A stretch of DNA of 64,000 nt from Morchella semilibera (GCA_009192285.1 CM018610.1:248001-312000), one strand, 5' to 3'. Counted from the stretch's first letter, positions 20,461-34,800 are shown. The notes: a model not told the origin generated them from the letters alone. Made by a program: numbers and translations.

Positions 20461-22078
20461 TTAGATAGCATAGCGTTTGCTCTCCGCCATCCAGCTCGCC
20501 ATGCCATTGGCAAAGCCCATGATGAGCTCGAGGTACCTCTGCACGTCCTTATCGGGCATCAACCTCTGTCTCGGGGCCGACATGAAACTCGTAATGCTGC
20601 TACGATTAGATATGACAGAAGCTCCGTATGTGTAAGGCACAGAGCCACCGACACTGTCACCGGCAGTCAATGATTCGATCCAGGCACGCTCGCCATAGAA
20701 GAAGAGCTGCCGGACAAGCTCGTTGTGTGTCTCGACGACGGCTTTGAAGGCTGTACTAGGCTCGACGCCGTCCTGGATAAGTATCTGGATGGCATTGAGA
20801 GGGTTAGAGGTTTTGAAGTCCTTTTCCCAGCCTGTGGTGGGGTCAGTATTCTGTTTGCTTAAGGTGCCTTCGGATGGGATGCTACCTAGGATGTCGTTTT
20901 GAAGGCCCATGATAAGCTGTAAAATACGTTCGATTTTCGCTAGGGTGGCATCGTAGCCACGGCGCTGTTCAGTGGCCAGAAATTGGCCTTCATGCAATGG
21001 ATTTCCAAATATTGACATTGTTAGGTCGAGATTCAAACTAGCCTTTGCAAGGATCATGAAGGGCCGTACTGTTTGTTTAGGCAGCATTAGTAGGAAAGCT
21101 TATGTGAGAGGTTGGAAGAAATATGAAAGGAACAAGACAACAAACCAGAAATTGTGATCATCCTGACGGGCATCCAGTCAGATAACCTAATTTTATTCGC
21201 CTCAAGTAGTGGCCTCTCAGCCCTAAACCCGGCAATAACTTCTTTGATTGCGTTTCTGAAAGTGGATTTCCATGGAGCAGAGACGGTGCCGGAGTTGCAA
21301 TGGATCACTGCTATATCTATGACACTGCGCAGTGCATTTGATACTCTGACCACATCACTCCCTGGGTCAAAGTAGGGGAGACAACTTATGGAGTCTCTTC
21401 GAGTGTTAAACACAAGCATTAAGTCGGATTCTATCCAGATATTAGCTATCTGATCATTATGTTATGCTGTTGCGAGGGCACAAACCGGTTTTCTGCCATT
21501 CCTCTCCAACAAGATGCTCGGTCAAGTCTATAGTAGACAAAGCGTTAGTTTGGATTACATATCGGATATAGGAGAGCCATTAATTACTTACCGTCCACAA
21601 CACACAACCAAATCCAGAAGCAGCAAGCAACATACCTTACTTGCTCATCGACCTTCCCATCTGGAAACAGCTTCGGGACCAACCCCAGGGGGCTAGCTTT
21701 TTGTGAGATATTACGGCAGCTTTCAGGTAGCATGCAAACAAAACTGTTAAATACACTTCCATCCTTTTGGAAATCCCCTTGAACTAGAGGCTCGGAACTT
21801 TCCTTCATGCTAGCAGGTAGCATCATTTTAAAAACTTTGTTTCCCAAGGTTTTAATTTTGAGTTTAATCGGTGACCTCTGGAAACGCCTTTCCTGGAGGG
21901 TCCCGGAGTTCGAGGTCCAGCAGGGGGAGATGCGAGCCAGGGAGTAGCACAGATCCAAGAGCGTAGCTATCTGAATAGTCGGTGAAAAGAGCTTCTGTCG
22001 GATGGGTTCCAGGGTGATGTTAATCTTAGATAACTCTAGGAAGTTGGAAACCGCTGTGATTTTGTCTTTGATTTTCAT
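20461..22078 (-). CDS. class I terpene synthase (sesquiterpene cyclase-like)
   Basis: Five exons by my reconstruction: 21592-22078, 21486-21527, 21146-21430, 20886-21068 and 20461-20831; product 455 residues. Splicing in phase restores both metal-binding motifs of class I terpene synthases: DDLTE at 162-166, created across the first junction, and the NSE/DTE-type motif NDILGWEKD at 329-337, created by removing a 54-nt in-frame intron (N329, G333, D337; Gly replaces the usual Ser/Thr). A ITISVRPFMIL segment fits the region before helix G1/2, and an Arg-Tyr pair (452-453) closes the protein, as in fungal cyclases. These enzymes ionise prenyl diphosphates, most often farnesyl diphosphate, in the cytosol. 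The first about 90 residues look less conserved, so the true start could be further downstream. Product cannot be predicted. No P450, oxidoreductase or transporter lies next to it in the window. Confidence 0.82.
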
Positions 22079-25000
22079 TTTTGTTGCGGTTTTCTTTTGG
22101 TCTTTTGAGATTTTGAAGAAATGGATGGATGATAAGTAGGATAGTAAATCTATTTATGTGATGATGAGTGGATAGAGGATTTGGGTTGAGAGGATCAAGT
22201 CTTCGTTGTAAATGCTGCGCATTTGCAAGTGGTACTGTGTCCTAGAGTTTCGAACTTTACCCCGAGTCCCGTTAAGCTTCGGGGAGTGGATCCGCTCCAA
22301 GCTTGAGGCCAGGACTGCTTTTGCTATCGATGTCTAACTATTTATATGCTTAATACATGTACCTTACATATACAAACGTCAGGGTACGAAACGGGGGGAT
22401 TTCCATAATCTTATGAGTAACGAGACACTATATGTAAAAAAAGCAGTAGCGTCTAAGTCTCTACTATAACTTACTCACACGAACTGATCCATTTAACGAC
22501 CGGATGGGTACATATAAGTGATGCTCTATCCCGTCAAGAGGGAGACTGTTTGAAGTTAGTATAGTAGGATAGCTCCTCGAGGGCCCAAGTTCGATCTAAG
22601 GATATATACGTGCACTGTACTGCGTAAGTCATAATCCCCAAATGGAACTAATTACTTTGTGGACACCATTCCTTCCCTTACCTTCTCTAGATCTATCTAT
22701 CCGAACTAAAATCAGGTTATCAATTATATTTGTATCGTAACATTTGAGAAACACCATGAACTGCATGTATCTAAGAGTGATTCTTATACCAGGATAGTTC
22801 ATTGACCTTAGCCAATAATAGAAGCCAATATCTGCTTGTATCTTTAAATACGTAGAGCAACCTAACTGCACGCTTGACATGTTATTGTGTTATTGACATA
22901 GGATTTAGAGGAAGAAGCTGTGACAAATTCCTATTACATTCGTTGGTTCTTCAAGGTCTTATAAATGATAGAACGGTAAAGGCTAGCGTCACGATAAAGG
23001 TAGGGAATCTACATTTCCGACTTCTAGAAGGCTACTGAGCTAGCCATAGGACGATATCCTTTCCGGACTAGAGCTGATGGAGCACGGAGCTCAACCTAAG
23101 AAATTGGGTGCAAGTTTTTCACTCCCGTGGTTCCTCTCATATTATTGGCCCAGCTCAAAAGTACTATTGCAAGTATGTTTCTCTTGGGGGGCGTCTCTTG
23201 TACCTATGTCATCATCCAGCCACACGTGCGTGGGTGCACCCAGGAATACATGTACTCGTTATTCATTCGGTTCATCCATATAGCACATACATGTAGTACT
23301 CTACACGCACGCCCTAGGTTCGGATGAGCCGGAAAATGTTCCAAAAACCTATTAGAATAGATCCGAAGACCGCCGCTATTAACGTGATGGTCACTACATG
23401 TACTTAAACCCGAGCCTCGGTATATATATACATACATGTATAGCAGGTAGACCGATCGCGATATCTTAGAGACCGACCTCCACAGTGTCTTCTTGCAACT
23501 GACACGTCATCCTATCCCGCACTCCACACTGACCTTTGACACTTTACAAACTCACTGGCAGGAGATATCTTTTGGGAAACAAACCGCCCACTTATTAAAT
23601 ACAACCTTGCCGCACGGCTATCCGCCCTCATCGACCCAAGACAACAAGTAGTAACAACTAGTATCAAGAAGCACCAGGTAGCATCGGGCGGCATCGACGA
23701 TATCAAGTATCTACCTGAACATGCACGGGCCGAGCCAATACAACAGCATGAGAATGGGCTACATACAATATGCAGCTGCTTGCAGTCCTGCTGTAAGCGT
23801 TGTTCCTGACACGAGCAACCGTCAAGGTATGTTTCCGTACCTAGCGAGGATTCGGCACACCGTGTGAAGGCATCTTGAAAATCCATATATGTGGGTACCC
23901 GCAGTTCTCCAGCCACTCCGTGACCCAGGCTTTCAAACGATTATACATACTACACGCCATAACGGTGATCTACAAATACATCATACATATAAATATGTAT
24001 TTTAGCGCTCCACTGGCTCAAGCATACAAGAGGGGAAGATAGCTTGTTTAACGAGCAGTCATAGTGAATCTCAGCGGTAATGTATAAGAATGTTCTTGGC
24101 TCTTATCGGATACTTTTCCTGCTGTCATAAAGTTTGTACACATGGAAAAAAACTTGAATGGTGTGGTAGGTGACATTCAACCCTCCGGCTGCAAAGCACC
24201 CAGTGGAGAGGGCCGAGCCTAACTTCTGGAAAGGAGTTGAATACCCGGAGAGCGTGCAGATATACGCACACGCTTATCCACACGTAGTTGTGCAGCGGAC
24301 ACTGGCAGTTTTGCAGCGAATGGTCCGAGTGATACATTGTGATCAAGCCAAACGCTATACCGGATCCTCAGAGCCATGCGGTTTATGGCACAAAACGAGT
24401 ACAGGGAGCAGTGAATAATAGCCAAAGAATATTGACCTTAGGCGTCAAGATGATAGCTACCTCTCACGTGGCAGAATGGGGTCTCCACGTGCCTAATTAC
24501 TTAACTGGAGCCCCTATCAAAAGGTTTGGGGGGGGAGAGAAAAAAAGCAAATGTTTATGTGACTTTACTAGTATAGGGAGGGAGTCAGTATCGCTAGAAT
24601 AAGGGATACGCTAGATAAATTTTACTTCCCCAAGCATGAAGCGGGGAAAGATCCGTAAACGCTGTATAATTCCGACCTGTGTACACAAGCACAAAAGTCA
24701 GTAACCACTGGAACCATCAACATCACCGTTCCGACTATAAGGTCGACAGTCAAAGCTGAGCGGGCTCACCTAGAGATATAAGGGATAAAATCAGAAAGTG
24801 TCGGAGGTGCAAGAGAATCGCTGACCCCCAGAGTTTGCCCTAGAAAACTCCTTACCCAGCGGTGCGCGTTGGGCAGAGCTAACCTTTCAGGTCAGACCGA
24901 TCATTGGCTTATCACACAAACCCCACACACCCCGCGAAATTCTGGCAGTCACTTGCCCCAATATTCCGACTACATGCATGTATGTGTTCAGTCTGCAAGC

Positions 25001-26627
25001 AAACAAGCCTTTCAATAGGCCAGAGAGCCTCCTCGCCAGTTAATTAACTAATGGTACATGATACACTAGTACTAAAAATTCTAACCTTAACAAACACTCA
25101 TATGCAGTTACCTGCATCTGCATAGAGTACATATCTAAACCACTGTCACGGTAACGCTTTCCCGTATCACATCGCCCCACCTGCATCCTGCATGTCACGC
25201 CTCGACCCCACTAACTGGTTACAAGTGTTACAAGTTACACCCCCCCCCCCCCCCCAAAAAAAAAGGGCCGTTTTCACCCGGATATATATTATTCCATCTC
25301 CTCCACGTTCCACACAAAAGACCCTCCCCGCACCCCCAATTCCGACAAAAGGAGCCGACACGTTAGTGCGTTCCCCCAACTAATCAATCTAACTAATCAA
25401 TCCCACCCCGAGTTCTTGCACTGATAATTGATAAGCAGCACCCCGCAACTCCTCCATACACTCCCGCGGAAAAAAATCCGTCTGCATGAGGGGCAGGAAG
25501 ATCGGGGCGCCCGGTGCCGGGGATTGTCGCGCCGGCCCAAACTCGTGATGAAATGAGGTAATTGATGCTTCTCCGTCAAGGAGCTGGGATTCCGTGACCA
25601 AACTCTGCCGGAAAGGATACCTACTTGCTTTCCCGGAGGGGGGGTACGAGCGTGCGTGCAGGCCGGGCTCATACTTCCCAACTGTATCAATTGCGGCTGT
25701 CAATGATAACGAGGGCCTCCGTTACGAAGTGGCACCACGATTGGGAGGGCTGAAAGAGCAAGCACTTGGTACTCCAAGATAATCTTTGAATATGGGACTC
25801 TATCAATCCAGTCGTAAACTCGAGAATTGGGTAATTGTGCTCTATTTCGCGGAATACATAGTTGTATGTATAAGGCACACGACAAACCAATCGACAAGCA
25901 CCAAGACATTACGAACTCGAAGCTTCAGGGCCAATTGGAAAGTTTTATCAGATTCTAAACTTAAGCTTTAGGGCCAATTGGAAAGTTTTATCAGATTCTA
26001 AACTTAAGCTTTAAGCTCCATACCACAAAAAAAGCAAATCCAAAAAAAAAAAATGCAGCACCCTCTGCATCTATGTATGTAGCAGATCATGACCAATCCT
26101 TTATCGATATCACTCTATTATGACCCAATCAAGAAAAACCCTCCCACCAAGAAAAATAACCAACGGACCATAGACAGACAATATGAAAACAGCTCTCATA
26201 ACCTAATCTAAGGATTCCACTCCCACTATCTAATAATATATCCCTCCGGAACCTCTCCCACACACAAAATCAATCAAGTAAAGAGATTTAAACTCAACGC
26301 CCGCGACGAACAAAGCTACAGTAAAAGTTCCAAAGAGACCAGTCGACTTATATAGACCAAAAAAAAATGTAGTAGTGGAAGGTGAACACCTCGATCATAG
26401 CCGGCCGCTGGCACTCAATACCAAATAAACCACTGAGGAGGATAAACAACTAATATAAAGGAAAAGAGAAGACCCGATAATAAACTAGGAGATATATATA
26501 AGAGAATGAAAGAAACGATAGCAAGCCCAAAGACCGAGTTTAAAACACAATAGAACAAAAAGTACCCACAAAACACCCGCAGACACAAATCACAAAAAAA
26601 AAAACCTCTAACACCACTCACGACTCT
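22079..26627. other. gene-free region
   Basis: No gene supported in 4.5 kb. Open frames are short and without motifs. It includes five TACATGTA palindromes (22354, 23247, 23288, 23395, 23433; four lie within 194 bp), a C16-A9 junction at about 25240-25265, and a 43-bp tandem duplication (25920-26012). A GC-richer minus-strand frame at 25389-25703 looks somewhat protein-like but has no recognisable family. The segment from 26040 to 26627 is A-rich and forms the NAD kinase 3' flank. Confidence 0.55.
25920..26012. repeat. 43-bp tandem duplication, 2.2 copies
   Basis: The unit starting AAGCTTCAGGGCCAATTGG at 25920 is repeated at 25963 with one substitution (C to T), and a partial third copy begins at 26006. 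The period is exactly 43 bp. Confidence 0.95.
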
Positions 26628-28803
26628 CTATGTGAACCCCAACAAACTCATCTGCCTCCTCAGCGGGCTACTCCTCCCACTCCCCTCCCCATCGCTATAA
26701 CACCCACTATCCGTATCAATATCCCACTCCACCACCTTCTCCCTCCCCTCCCTCCCCTCATCTCCTCCATTTCCTCCTTCACCATCCTCACCCTCAGTAT
26801 CCCCATCCCATGCCTTCTGCTGCGCCGCCCTCGTATTCCACCTCAGGGTGCGACTTACGCTATCGATCCACTCCGTACCCTTACTCAACACCGTCGGGAA
26901 CGGGTACTGCGACGCCGCGATGGTCACGTGGTCGCCCTGTTTGAGCTCGATGCGGCCCTTGCCGTCGAATGCGCACCAGGCGGTGGCACGCGAGTTCTTG
27001 GGCACCGACACGCGGAGAAGCATCGAGTCGGTCAGAAGCATGGGGCGGAAGGAGAGTGTGTGTGGGCAGATGGGCGTGAGCAGGACTGCCGGAATATCCG
27101 GGTGGACGAGGGAGCCACCGGCGGAGAGGGAGTAGGCGGTGGAGCCTGTAGGAGCGTTGTTAGATTTGTGGTTTTGACAATAGATTATTGTTTGGGAATT
27201 GGGAGAATGTGAGCGAAGGGGAGAGTATATACCTGTAGGGGTGGAAAAGATACAGCCGTCTGCTTGTACAACCGTAAGAAGGTCGTCGTCGCCATAGAGC
27301 TCAAGGTTGGATACATATGGTGATGGGCCTCTATCAATGACCAACTCTGCATAAATTATTAGCCGGTGCTCCGATTAACCTCGGGACGCAAGGGGGCCCC
27401 CAAAACCACATACCATTCAAGACCTCAAACTGATCGCCCTCATTCATCTGCCCATTCTCTTCCCTATATACCGTGCACGTAAAGCGCATCCTCATATTCA
27501 CCTTCATACCCTCATTCATCACCCTATTGAGGTGCTCTTTATACTGCTCAAACCGGAACCCCGTCAAAAATCCCAGACTTCCCAACGAAAAACTCAATAT
27601 CGGCGGCACAACCCTCTGGAACAGCCAACTGGTGAACAGCACGGTCCCATCTCCTCCCAGCGTCAGCACTAGATCGAATGTCTCGGGTGCGCTCCAACAC
27701 AGCTCCGGCGTCCAATATCTCAGCATCCCCTTAAACCGAGGATCCTGCTCAACCAGACTCTGCGCCGCAAAGCGCTTGCTGTCCTTTAGCTTGCGGTCAA
27801 CATACACATTGACGCCCACCTTGGCGCCGTACCGCGGCGTGGCTAGCAGCCACTCTGTCAGTTCCCGGGTCAGTGTTACGAGCTGATTGTCGCGCGCCTT
27901 CGTCACGATCATCACATTGCGCACATTCATCTTGCAGGTGCGGCGCTGGAGCTGTCGCGCAACCTCACGCACGCCAAGAGCAGTCTGTACCAGGCGTGAG
28001 TGGGAGGTGAACTCATCGCCGGCGATCTCCTCGAGGACCCGGTCAACATTGACGGCGTCGTCGAATTTCTGGTGGTAGAAGCAGGGGCTTTGGAGGCCAC
28101 CGCCAAGGCCCATTCCTACACCGGTGAATCGGGCGGTTGCAGGGCCGGGACTGAAGACATGCTCGGGGGCGTCGAGGAAGGTTTCGTTGTCATTTTCGTC
28201 GTCTTGGTCCTCTGCAGTGTTAAGGTTCGTAGTGGTCCAGGGGGCCGTCATGGTCTGGTAGAGTGGAGAGGCCATGGCGTTGGTGAGGCTTGCGGCAATA
28301 TTAATGGGGATGGGGGTGCGTTGGGAGGCAAGCGCTTTGAGGATTGTTTGCCGCGGGATGTTGTCGACGCTGAGGGGGTTTATGACGGGCTTGCGGCGGG
28401 TGCTGAGCGACGAGGGAGATTTAAGGAAGGCGGCTGCGGTGGTGGTGGTGGAGGGAGGGAGCGGGTGCAGGGTGTGTTTGGGTAAGAGTGTGGAGGGGAG
28501 TTTACAGTCATCAGCAAATTGTAGGTGAGGGGGGGCGGAATAAGTAGTCGTCGAGGATGGGAGAGGAGGAGTAGAAGTAGAAGCTTGGGGAGGGTGAGAG
28601 TTGGCGGAGGTGCCGACGGGATTAACGGTGTAGGAGGATACTTCCGATGTACCCGTGCCCTTCTTCTTCTCCTCCTTCTCCGCCGCCTGGTGCTGCTCAC
28701 GACTACCACCACCACCACCACCACCATTCCTAGCAGTCAAGGACTCGGTGTAGGACTCGGTGCTCATGGCAAAGCTCGCCAAGGGTGATGACATATTCAA
28801 CAT
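26628..28803 (-). CDS. UTR1: NAD(+) kinase (ATP-NAD kinase)
   Basis: Three exons, 27414-28803, 27233-27346 and 26628-27145, with introns of 67 and 87 nt, give 673 residues. The first about 255 residues are Ser/Thr/Pro-rich, low complexity, and probably disordered. The catalytic domain follows, with the phosphate-binding GGDG at 383-386 inside LVLTLGGDGTVLFTSW, the SLGSLGFLTGF segment, QADGCIFSTPTGSTAYSLSAGG (GSTAYS from residue 502) and HTLSFRPMLL. The tail (about 590-673) is Glu/Gly/Asp/Ser-rich. The enzyme phosphorylates NAD to NADP and sets the NADPH supply. The long N-terminal extension resembles the yeast Utr1 group rather than mitochondrial Pos5, and no targeting peptide is obvious, so cytosolic location is inferred. 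A second ATG three codons in (28794) is an equally possible start. Confidence 0.93.
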
Positions 28804-31800
28804 TTATTTATTAAAATTATTTTTCTGGTTGTGTGTGGGATTGAAATTGGTAGGTGGTAGTACGATGCAGGGTGGGTAACAACTAATTTAGGTTGTTTAA
28901 TTTCTTAATCCAGAGGAATGAAATCTCCCGAATCAGCAGCCTGAAAAGAAGAGTCTGTTTCTCTTCACAGGGGGATTGTAGATATGTGGGGGTGTGCAGG
29001 AAGTGAGTGATATGCGGGTGGACGCGTTAGGACTTGTCTCTCTTTTTCCTTTTTGCTTTGACTGGTTGACGGGGGGGGTGAGGCAATCTTGTAAGAGGCC
29101 AGATCTGTAATCCCAATCTGCAATAATATAAAACCTCTACGCAGGGACTGCGAGCCAAAAGCAAAGCAAGCAAGTGGTGGATATAGTAGGTATTGAGGCT
29201 AACGAACGGTTGAAATGTGCAATCTGACTGAAGTGCGTGGGTAGTACCAGTGCCTAGGTAGACGGTAGAGGTTGCAGGTCTCGTAGCCAGTCCAGTCTCC
29301 CTAGAATAGTAACCAGGAACCTCCTTTCTTTCTGGAACCAGTCCAAGAATCTGCACGTGTGCTTCCTCAGGTCTTGCGTGGATCAGTCGGCCGGGTGGTC
29401 GTTGCTCGGATTTAGGCTTTTAGACTTGTAGCTAGTTAACTTGTAAGCTATATGGTCGGATCGTCAGTCAGCCTGGGTTCTGGAAAACACTCCATCCTTC
29501 GGGGCTCGGTAATGATATCATGCGGATGTAAAGGTACATGTATGTAGAGAATTATGTTGTGCTCATCGCAAATCAGAATCCCAACCCGCAAGCCCGGGAA
29601 GACAAAAACAAAATAGAAGTTTCACTGCATGGCGGGGAGCCCGGGATGGATATACCCGGCCCGACCAGCGATGTAATAAAGTAGAAGAGGAAGAAGAAAA
29701 AAAAAGGTAAACTTACGTTAACAAAACAGCTCTCGTGCAGTACCAAGGCTGAATAGAGATCAAATATAATAAACCAGCCGGATTTAATAACTAGTATGTG
29801 TATGCTCTGCTGAGTGAGTGAAGGAAGGGTAGAATGAGTGGATGTGTCCTCCTAGATATGTCTGTCTCCCACGGCCTCAAGGAGCACTGGAACGCCCTCT
29901 CGTGAGAGGGAAAGAGAAATTGAACGCGAAAGAGAAATGATGGGCGCTTAGAGCCAATTCAAACCCAACTGTGCCCGTGCCCCTAACTAACAGAATTGGG
30001 GGGGGGAGTGGGAAGGGAAAAAAAAAAAAAAAAGGAAAGAAATGCGGGATCGTGGGAAAGTAATATTGTTGTTGTTTATTGTCTCACGTTCCTGAGCGAG
30101 AGCTCCAGGTACCAAAAAGAAAAGAAGAAAAAGCAAAAGGGACCGCTGCCAGAGCGATGTCAATATCAAAGATAGACTCGGCGGTAATGCAATCGATAGA
30201 ATTCAAGGAAGAGAACGGAAGGGAAAAAAAGGAGAGAGTAGTACGTAGGTAAGTAGAATAGAGCACTGGCTTCGAGGTAGTCGAGTATAGACAGCACCCA
30301 CGAACCGGCGGAGTCCACACTTTTGAATACCGAAAGCTCTCCCCCCTTTTTACTTCTCCGGCAGCAAGTGTTTAACAATTCTGCGTTCCCGGGGACGCTC
30401 GTCTCATCATTCGGGCCCCAGAACTACTGGCTTCTGTTCTAAACATCTCGAGTCTGAACTCCAGCCTAGACACCTGCGGGGTGAACTTGAGTGTAGTGTT
30501 GATACTCTACACCCCCACTACCGCCACTACCACCCACATCCACCACCACCACCCACATCCCACCACCACCACCACCACCACCACCACCACCACCACCACC
30601 ACCATCACAACTACTACTCCCACCTACCACCTACAGTGTCTCGACTGGTCGTGATACCACACAGGTTTCAAGATAACACTTGGTATCCATCCTGTCTTTA
30701 CTCCACCGCTGTCTCGCTAAAACCACGCCAGAAACGCTTAATGCAACCTCCTCATTCTCACCCACCAACATCCGCTCCCCCTGAAAAGTAATAAGTGCAA
30801 TAACTAACCATAACCGTCTACAATCTATTGTAAAGGATTAGTTACCTTTGTGCTGGGTGAGTTGAGTAATCGCGCCTCGAACCGCTGTGGATTTTTTTTT
30901 TCGAGGATTGTCATGATAGATAATTGCTTGGCATAGATATGTCTCAATATCTGTTTTACATGTCCTTCCTCACTAAGCCTAAGCTACTGGCACTCTGATC
31001 TATATTCTGTGCTACCTACCCTTCCCATGGAATTGGCTCAGGTATTTTCAATGTGCTACTACATACTATAAAGCTACTTGGCCTGCATTAAATAGCGCGC
31101 TGAGTCCCTAACTCCACCGAGCTGGGAAGCCAAGAAACTGATAGGGCCGTCTCCAGGACTGTTATCTCCCTCACTCACTCGTCATGAAGGCCCCTCCCAT
31201 TCGACAAGACATTAAGACCGTTAGATATTAGGCGCTGGCGGCTGCTAGGCATCCGTTTACTCACTTGGTCTGTGCCCCCTCCAGCTCTGAGCTTTTCTTC
31301 CAATGGGGTGGAAATACGGTAAGGTAGGGTAGGGTAAGGCGATAGGCGACTTGATTGCGTGCTTGATTGTTGTTTGAGACACTAAGAGCTAGGTGGGTGG
31401 GTGAGTGAGTGTGGGAGGTTAAGTTGGACTGAGGAGAAAAACGGACAGTACCAACATGCTGATTCCTAGCTAGCTAGGATAATGCGGGGATAGATAGCTA
31501 GAAGCTTCAGTGCCTGGGTAGGATAGGTTATCGATTGGCTGTCGTTAGGTTGGTGACAATATTTTGAAATGACGTTCTGAATCTGGTAGAGCAGATAAGG
31601 GTTGGGTTTTCCTTAATTCCGTCCTCCTGGACTGGCCGGCACGTTAACCGCTGGTAGGGTGTACAGTTCTACACATGCATGCAACTCTACTTTCCATCGC
31701 CCAGAGCTCTACTCTGGGTAGCTAAACCTAACGCAGCCAGGTGAGTAGTACAATATTAGAACCCCAAGTAAACAAACGGGGGCTGTTGGCCGTTTGTTCA

Positions 31801-34800
31801 CGAGCTCGCACTCGCACTACGGTTTTCTGAGGTAATAAATAACAATAACTGTCAGCAAGCTACACAACCACAAGACACACTGTATGTCTGGCATCTATAA
31901 ATACATGTATCTATATTTCGAGTAGATCCAAACCATTGATAATCACATTCATGTCGACAGTGCGTGGACTTTGAGTTATGTAGTCTTTCCAGGATTCCAG
32001 CCCTCTGGTAGCATACCCGCTGTCAATCAAAGGTGAAGGTTTAAATTGCTGTCCAATGAGATGCCGAGGACAACCGCCGTGGGGTTCTATTGCACATTTG
32101 GTTGTTTGTGCAACGTTGGCTTTGGTACAAGTGGAGGCGCACACACGTGCACTTGCAGCTATTAGTAGAGAGGTCTTACTTATATGGACAGATGGCAGCT
32201 TTCCTCTCGGCGACTCTTGGCCTCGTATGTAATACGAGCCCCACTATTAGGGGAAAATGTAGACGAGTAAAGTCCCAAGAGAAATCACACGAAACGGCCA
32301 GGAAGATCCCACCAGTCCAGTGCAAGCCATGCATGTTATGGTTTCACGGTTTGATAGAGAATATATTTCAGGCACAGTCCTATGATGATCCCAGCGCATT
32401 CCATGATTGTCGACTCCACAGTAAGAGACTGGCAAAAATTTTCCCTACACAAGAAATACAGGTTAACAAAGTTTCAACTCCTGCCCCAAAGCCAACAACA
32501 AGCACCGGGGAAAACTCTTCCCTCCGGCCTCCCCGGCCCATCTCTCTTACCTGTCAAACCCATGTCTTGCAAGTACTCGTAGGTTCACTAACAATCACTC
32601 GCCCCCCCCCCCCCTTCCCCCAGCCTACACCTTTCCAAGTGCTTCCCAACTTTCCTAGTGCTTGTCAATCAGGCTGGTTGTGGGAAGCACGGGTTGCAGC
32701 TTTTCTGAATCATGGATCAATTTAGAATAGCCCATTAAGCACAGGGCCAGCCTTATGTGTCCGGTGCCACTGGAGATGTCGGTCAAAGCCACGGCCGAAG
32801 CAAAGCATTTCACGGACGAACTAAGCTGGAGTTTTGGGAATGGAGGCTGGTTGTTCGAGACTTGGTTTAAAGGGATGTGGCTTAAGCTTGCTTGAGTTCC
32901 CTGGACTGTCTGGAAAAACCATGTCAATTTAATTCCAGAGCGGCGCTAAGTCATAGCTGGTCACTCGCTTACCTCAATTGCTAGGCATCCTTGTTCCTGG
33001 GTTATTCATTTCATTGTTCCTGGTCGCGGGGGCGATTCTTTAGTCTTATACAATCATTACTCGGCAGTATGAGGGGCCGAGTGCAGGACTAAATATATTC
33101 TTTCGACGAAAACAGACTGGGTGCCTACTGGACGAGGTAGGTTCAGAAGGTAATTCTAGATCGAGTGTTATCCAACTACACAAGGGTTTATTTCAGCGAC
33201 AGTCTAGTCATGATTTTGACAGGATTTGATTTAGGGGGACTGATCGATGGAGTGAATTAACTGCATTTTAGAATAATGAAGGGAGAATGAATAGGCCCCT
33301 CTATATACTGAGGTATGGGTGAAAAGGAGCATTTTCTGGCGCAAATTAAATTACAACTACAGTACCGGAAATGGGCAGAAATTGACTACCATATTCTAGT
33401 CATTACGCTAGTGATTCTGTAAGAATACGGTATTGATGCGGTATCGATATGGTATTCTACTTACGGTGCTGGTTTAAATTGGTATCCCTGACTGAATACC
33501 ATAGCCCCACGGTTACATTTTTACCCCCGTTTCCGAGACTGTAGTTTTGTAACAAGGGCAAAACTACATAACATAGGAATCATGGCAACTATCACGACTG
33601 TCCTTTTAACGTCAGAAATAGCCCCCCCAAATAACACTAGGCGGTAAAGGAGGGGAATTTAGAGACTGCCCTCGAGCCGTTGTTTGCTTAGGTTCATGGA
33701 AGTAGTAAATGACCTAACCCCAGACGACCCTCCTAGGGAAGCCGACAGTGATAAAAGGAGCCTTACAGCTTGACAATAACAAGAAACAGAATCCTTCGCC
33801 AATATCCCACCCAAAGGATCATAATTAGCTAAGTCCAATAAAAATTTAAGGTGAATTGATGACCGCGGCAAGATATATTCGAGTTATAGCTAACGTTATG
33901 ATAATTAAACAGGGGTATAGATCGAGATGACTTATTAAGAGGGTTACTGGCTAAAGAATAATGTGCCACGCTTGCTATAATCCTCGTGAACCAAACTAGT
34001 GCCATCGCGGGGGCTGGCAGACATAAAAATATCTTCTACAGCCGCCTGTTATGTAAGCTTTTTTAAGCTTTCAAATTAGAGTTTTTTTCCTGGATTAAGC
34101 TGGGGGAGATATCATAGGCCTCTACATAGAATTTGGTGCTCCCGTAGTAAGACCACCTATGGAGGGATGAAGTACGTACATGTAGTGTTTAAGCTTTCGG
34201 CAGGAGTACCGAGCTATATTACTGTACCAAATGGAAACCCTGAACACAAGCTATATGTTTTCATCCAAAGTTTTTTGATAATTCTTTACTGGCCAGTGGG
34301 GGGTTGTCTCCTCGAACAACCCCCTTTATCAATCACCAGGCACGGTAATTGGGACCCTACTAGAACGGGTACTCTTAGCACGGGGTGGGTCAAATCCTGA
34401 TACCATAAACTTGCACAGAGTCATACCAGTGTTTGCATATATCACCTTATAAAACTCGTGAGACCTACGACTCCTGGGGAGGGGTTTCTCAATAAACCCA
34501 ACATCCACCGCTATATGGGATAATAAAGACCTTTATATCTATATGCATCTCTGTTTGTTGACACCTGATGGATGCATGTATGGAATTCTGCAGCTATCCA
34601 GCCGTACAAACCGATTAAGGTTCTCAATAGGAAAGTTACGACAGGTCCATCTAAAATCCCTTTATCAGGCTGAGAAAGATCCCGCATGTTTATTACGGTC
34701 TGCTGCAGATCTACATGTACTATTGCACTTTCTGTTAGTAAAAAAATGCGGAACAGTACATGTACTTACATGTAATGTACGTGCCCAGTAGACCATCTCC

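Noticed and set aside
20641-20701. Possible extra intron (61 nt) in the last exon of the terpene synthase gene
   Set aside because: Removing it would shift the frame and lose the conserved C-terminal Arg-Tyr region.
25389-25703. 104-codon minus-strand frame, GC-richer than its surroundings
   Set aside because: Protein-like composition but no recognisable family, no adjoining exons; a relic is possible but not supported.
32090-32725. 211-codon plus-strand frame
   Set aside because: No domain, no favourable codon use, and a poly-C tract inside; likely a chance frame.
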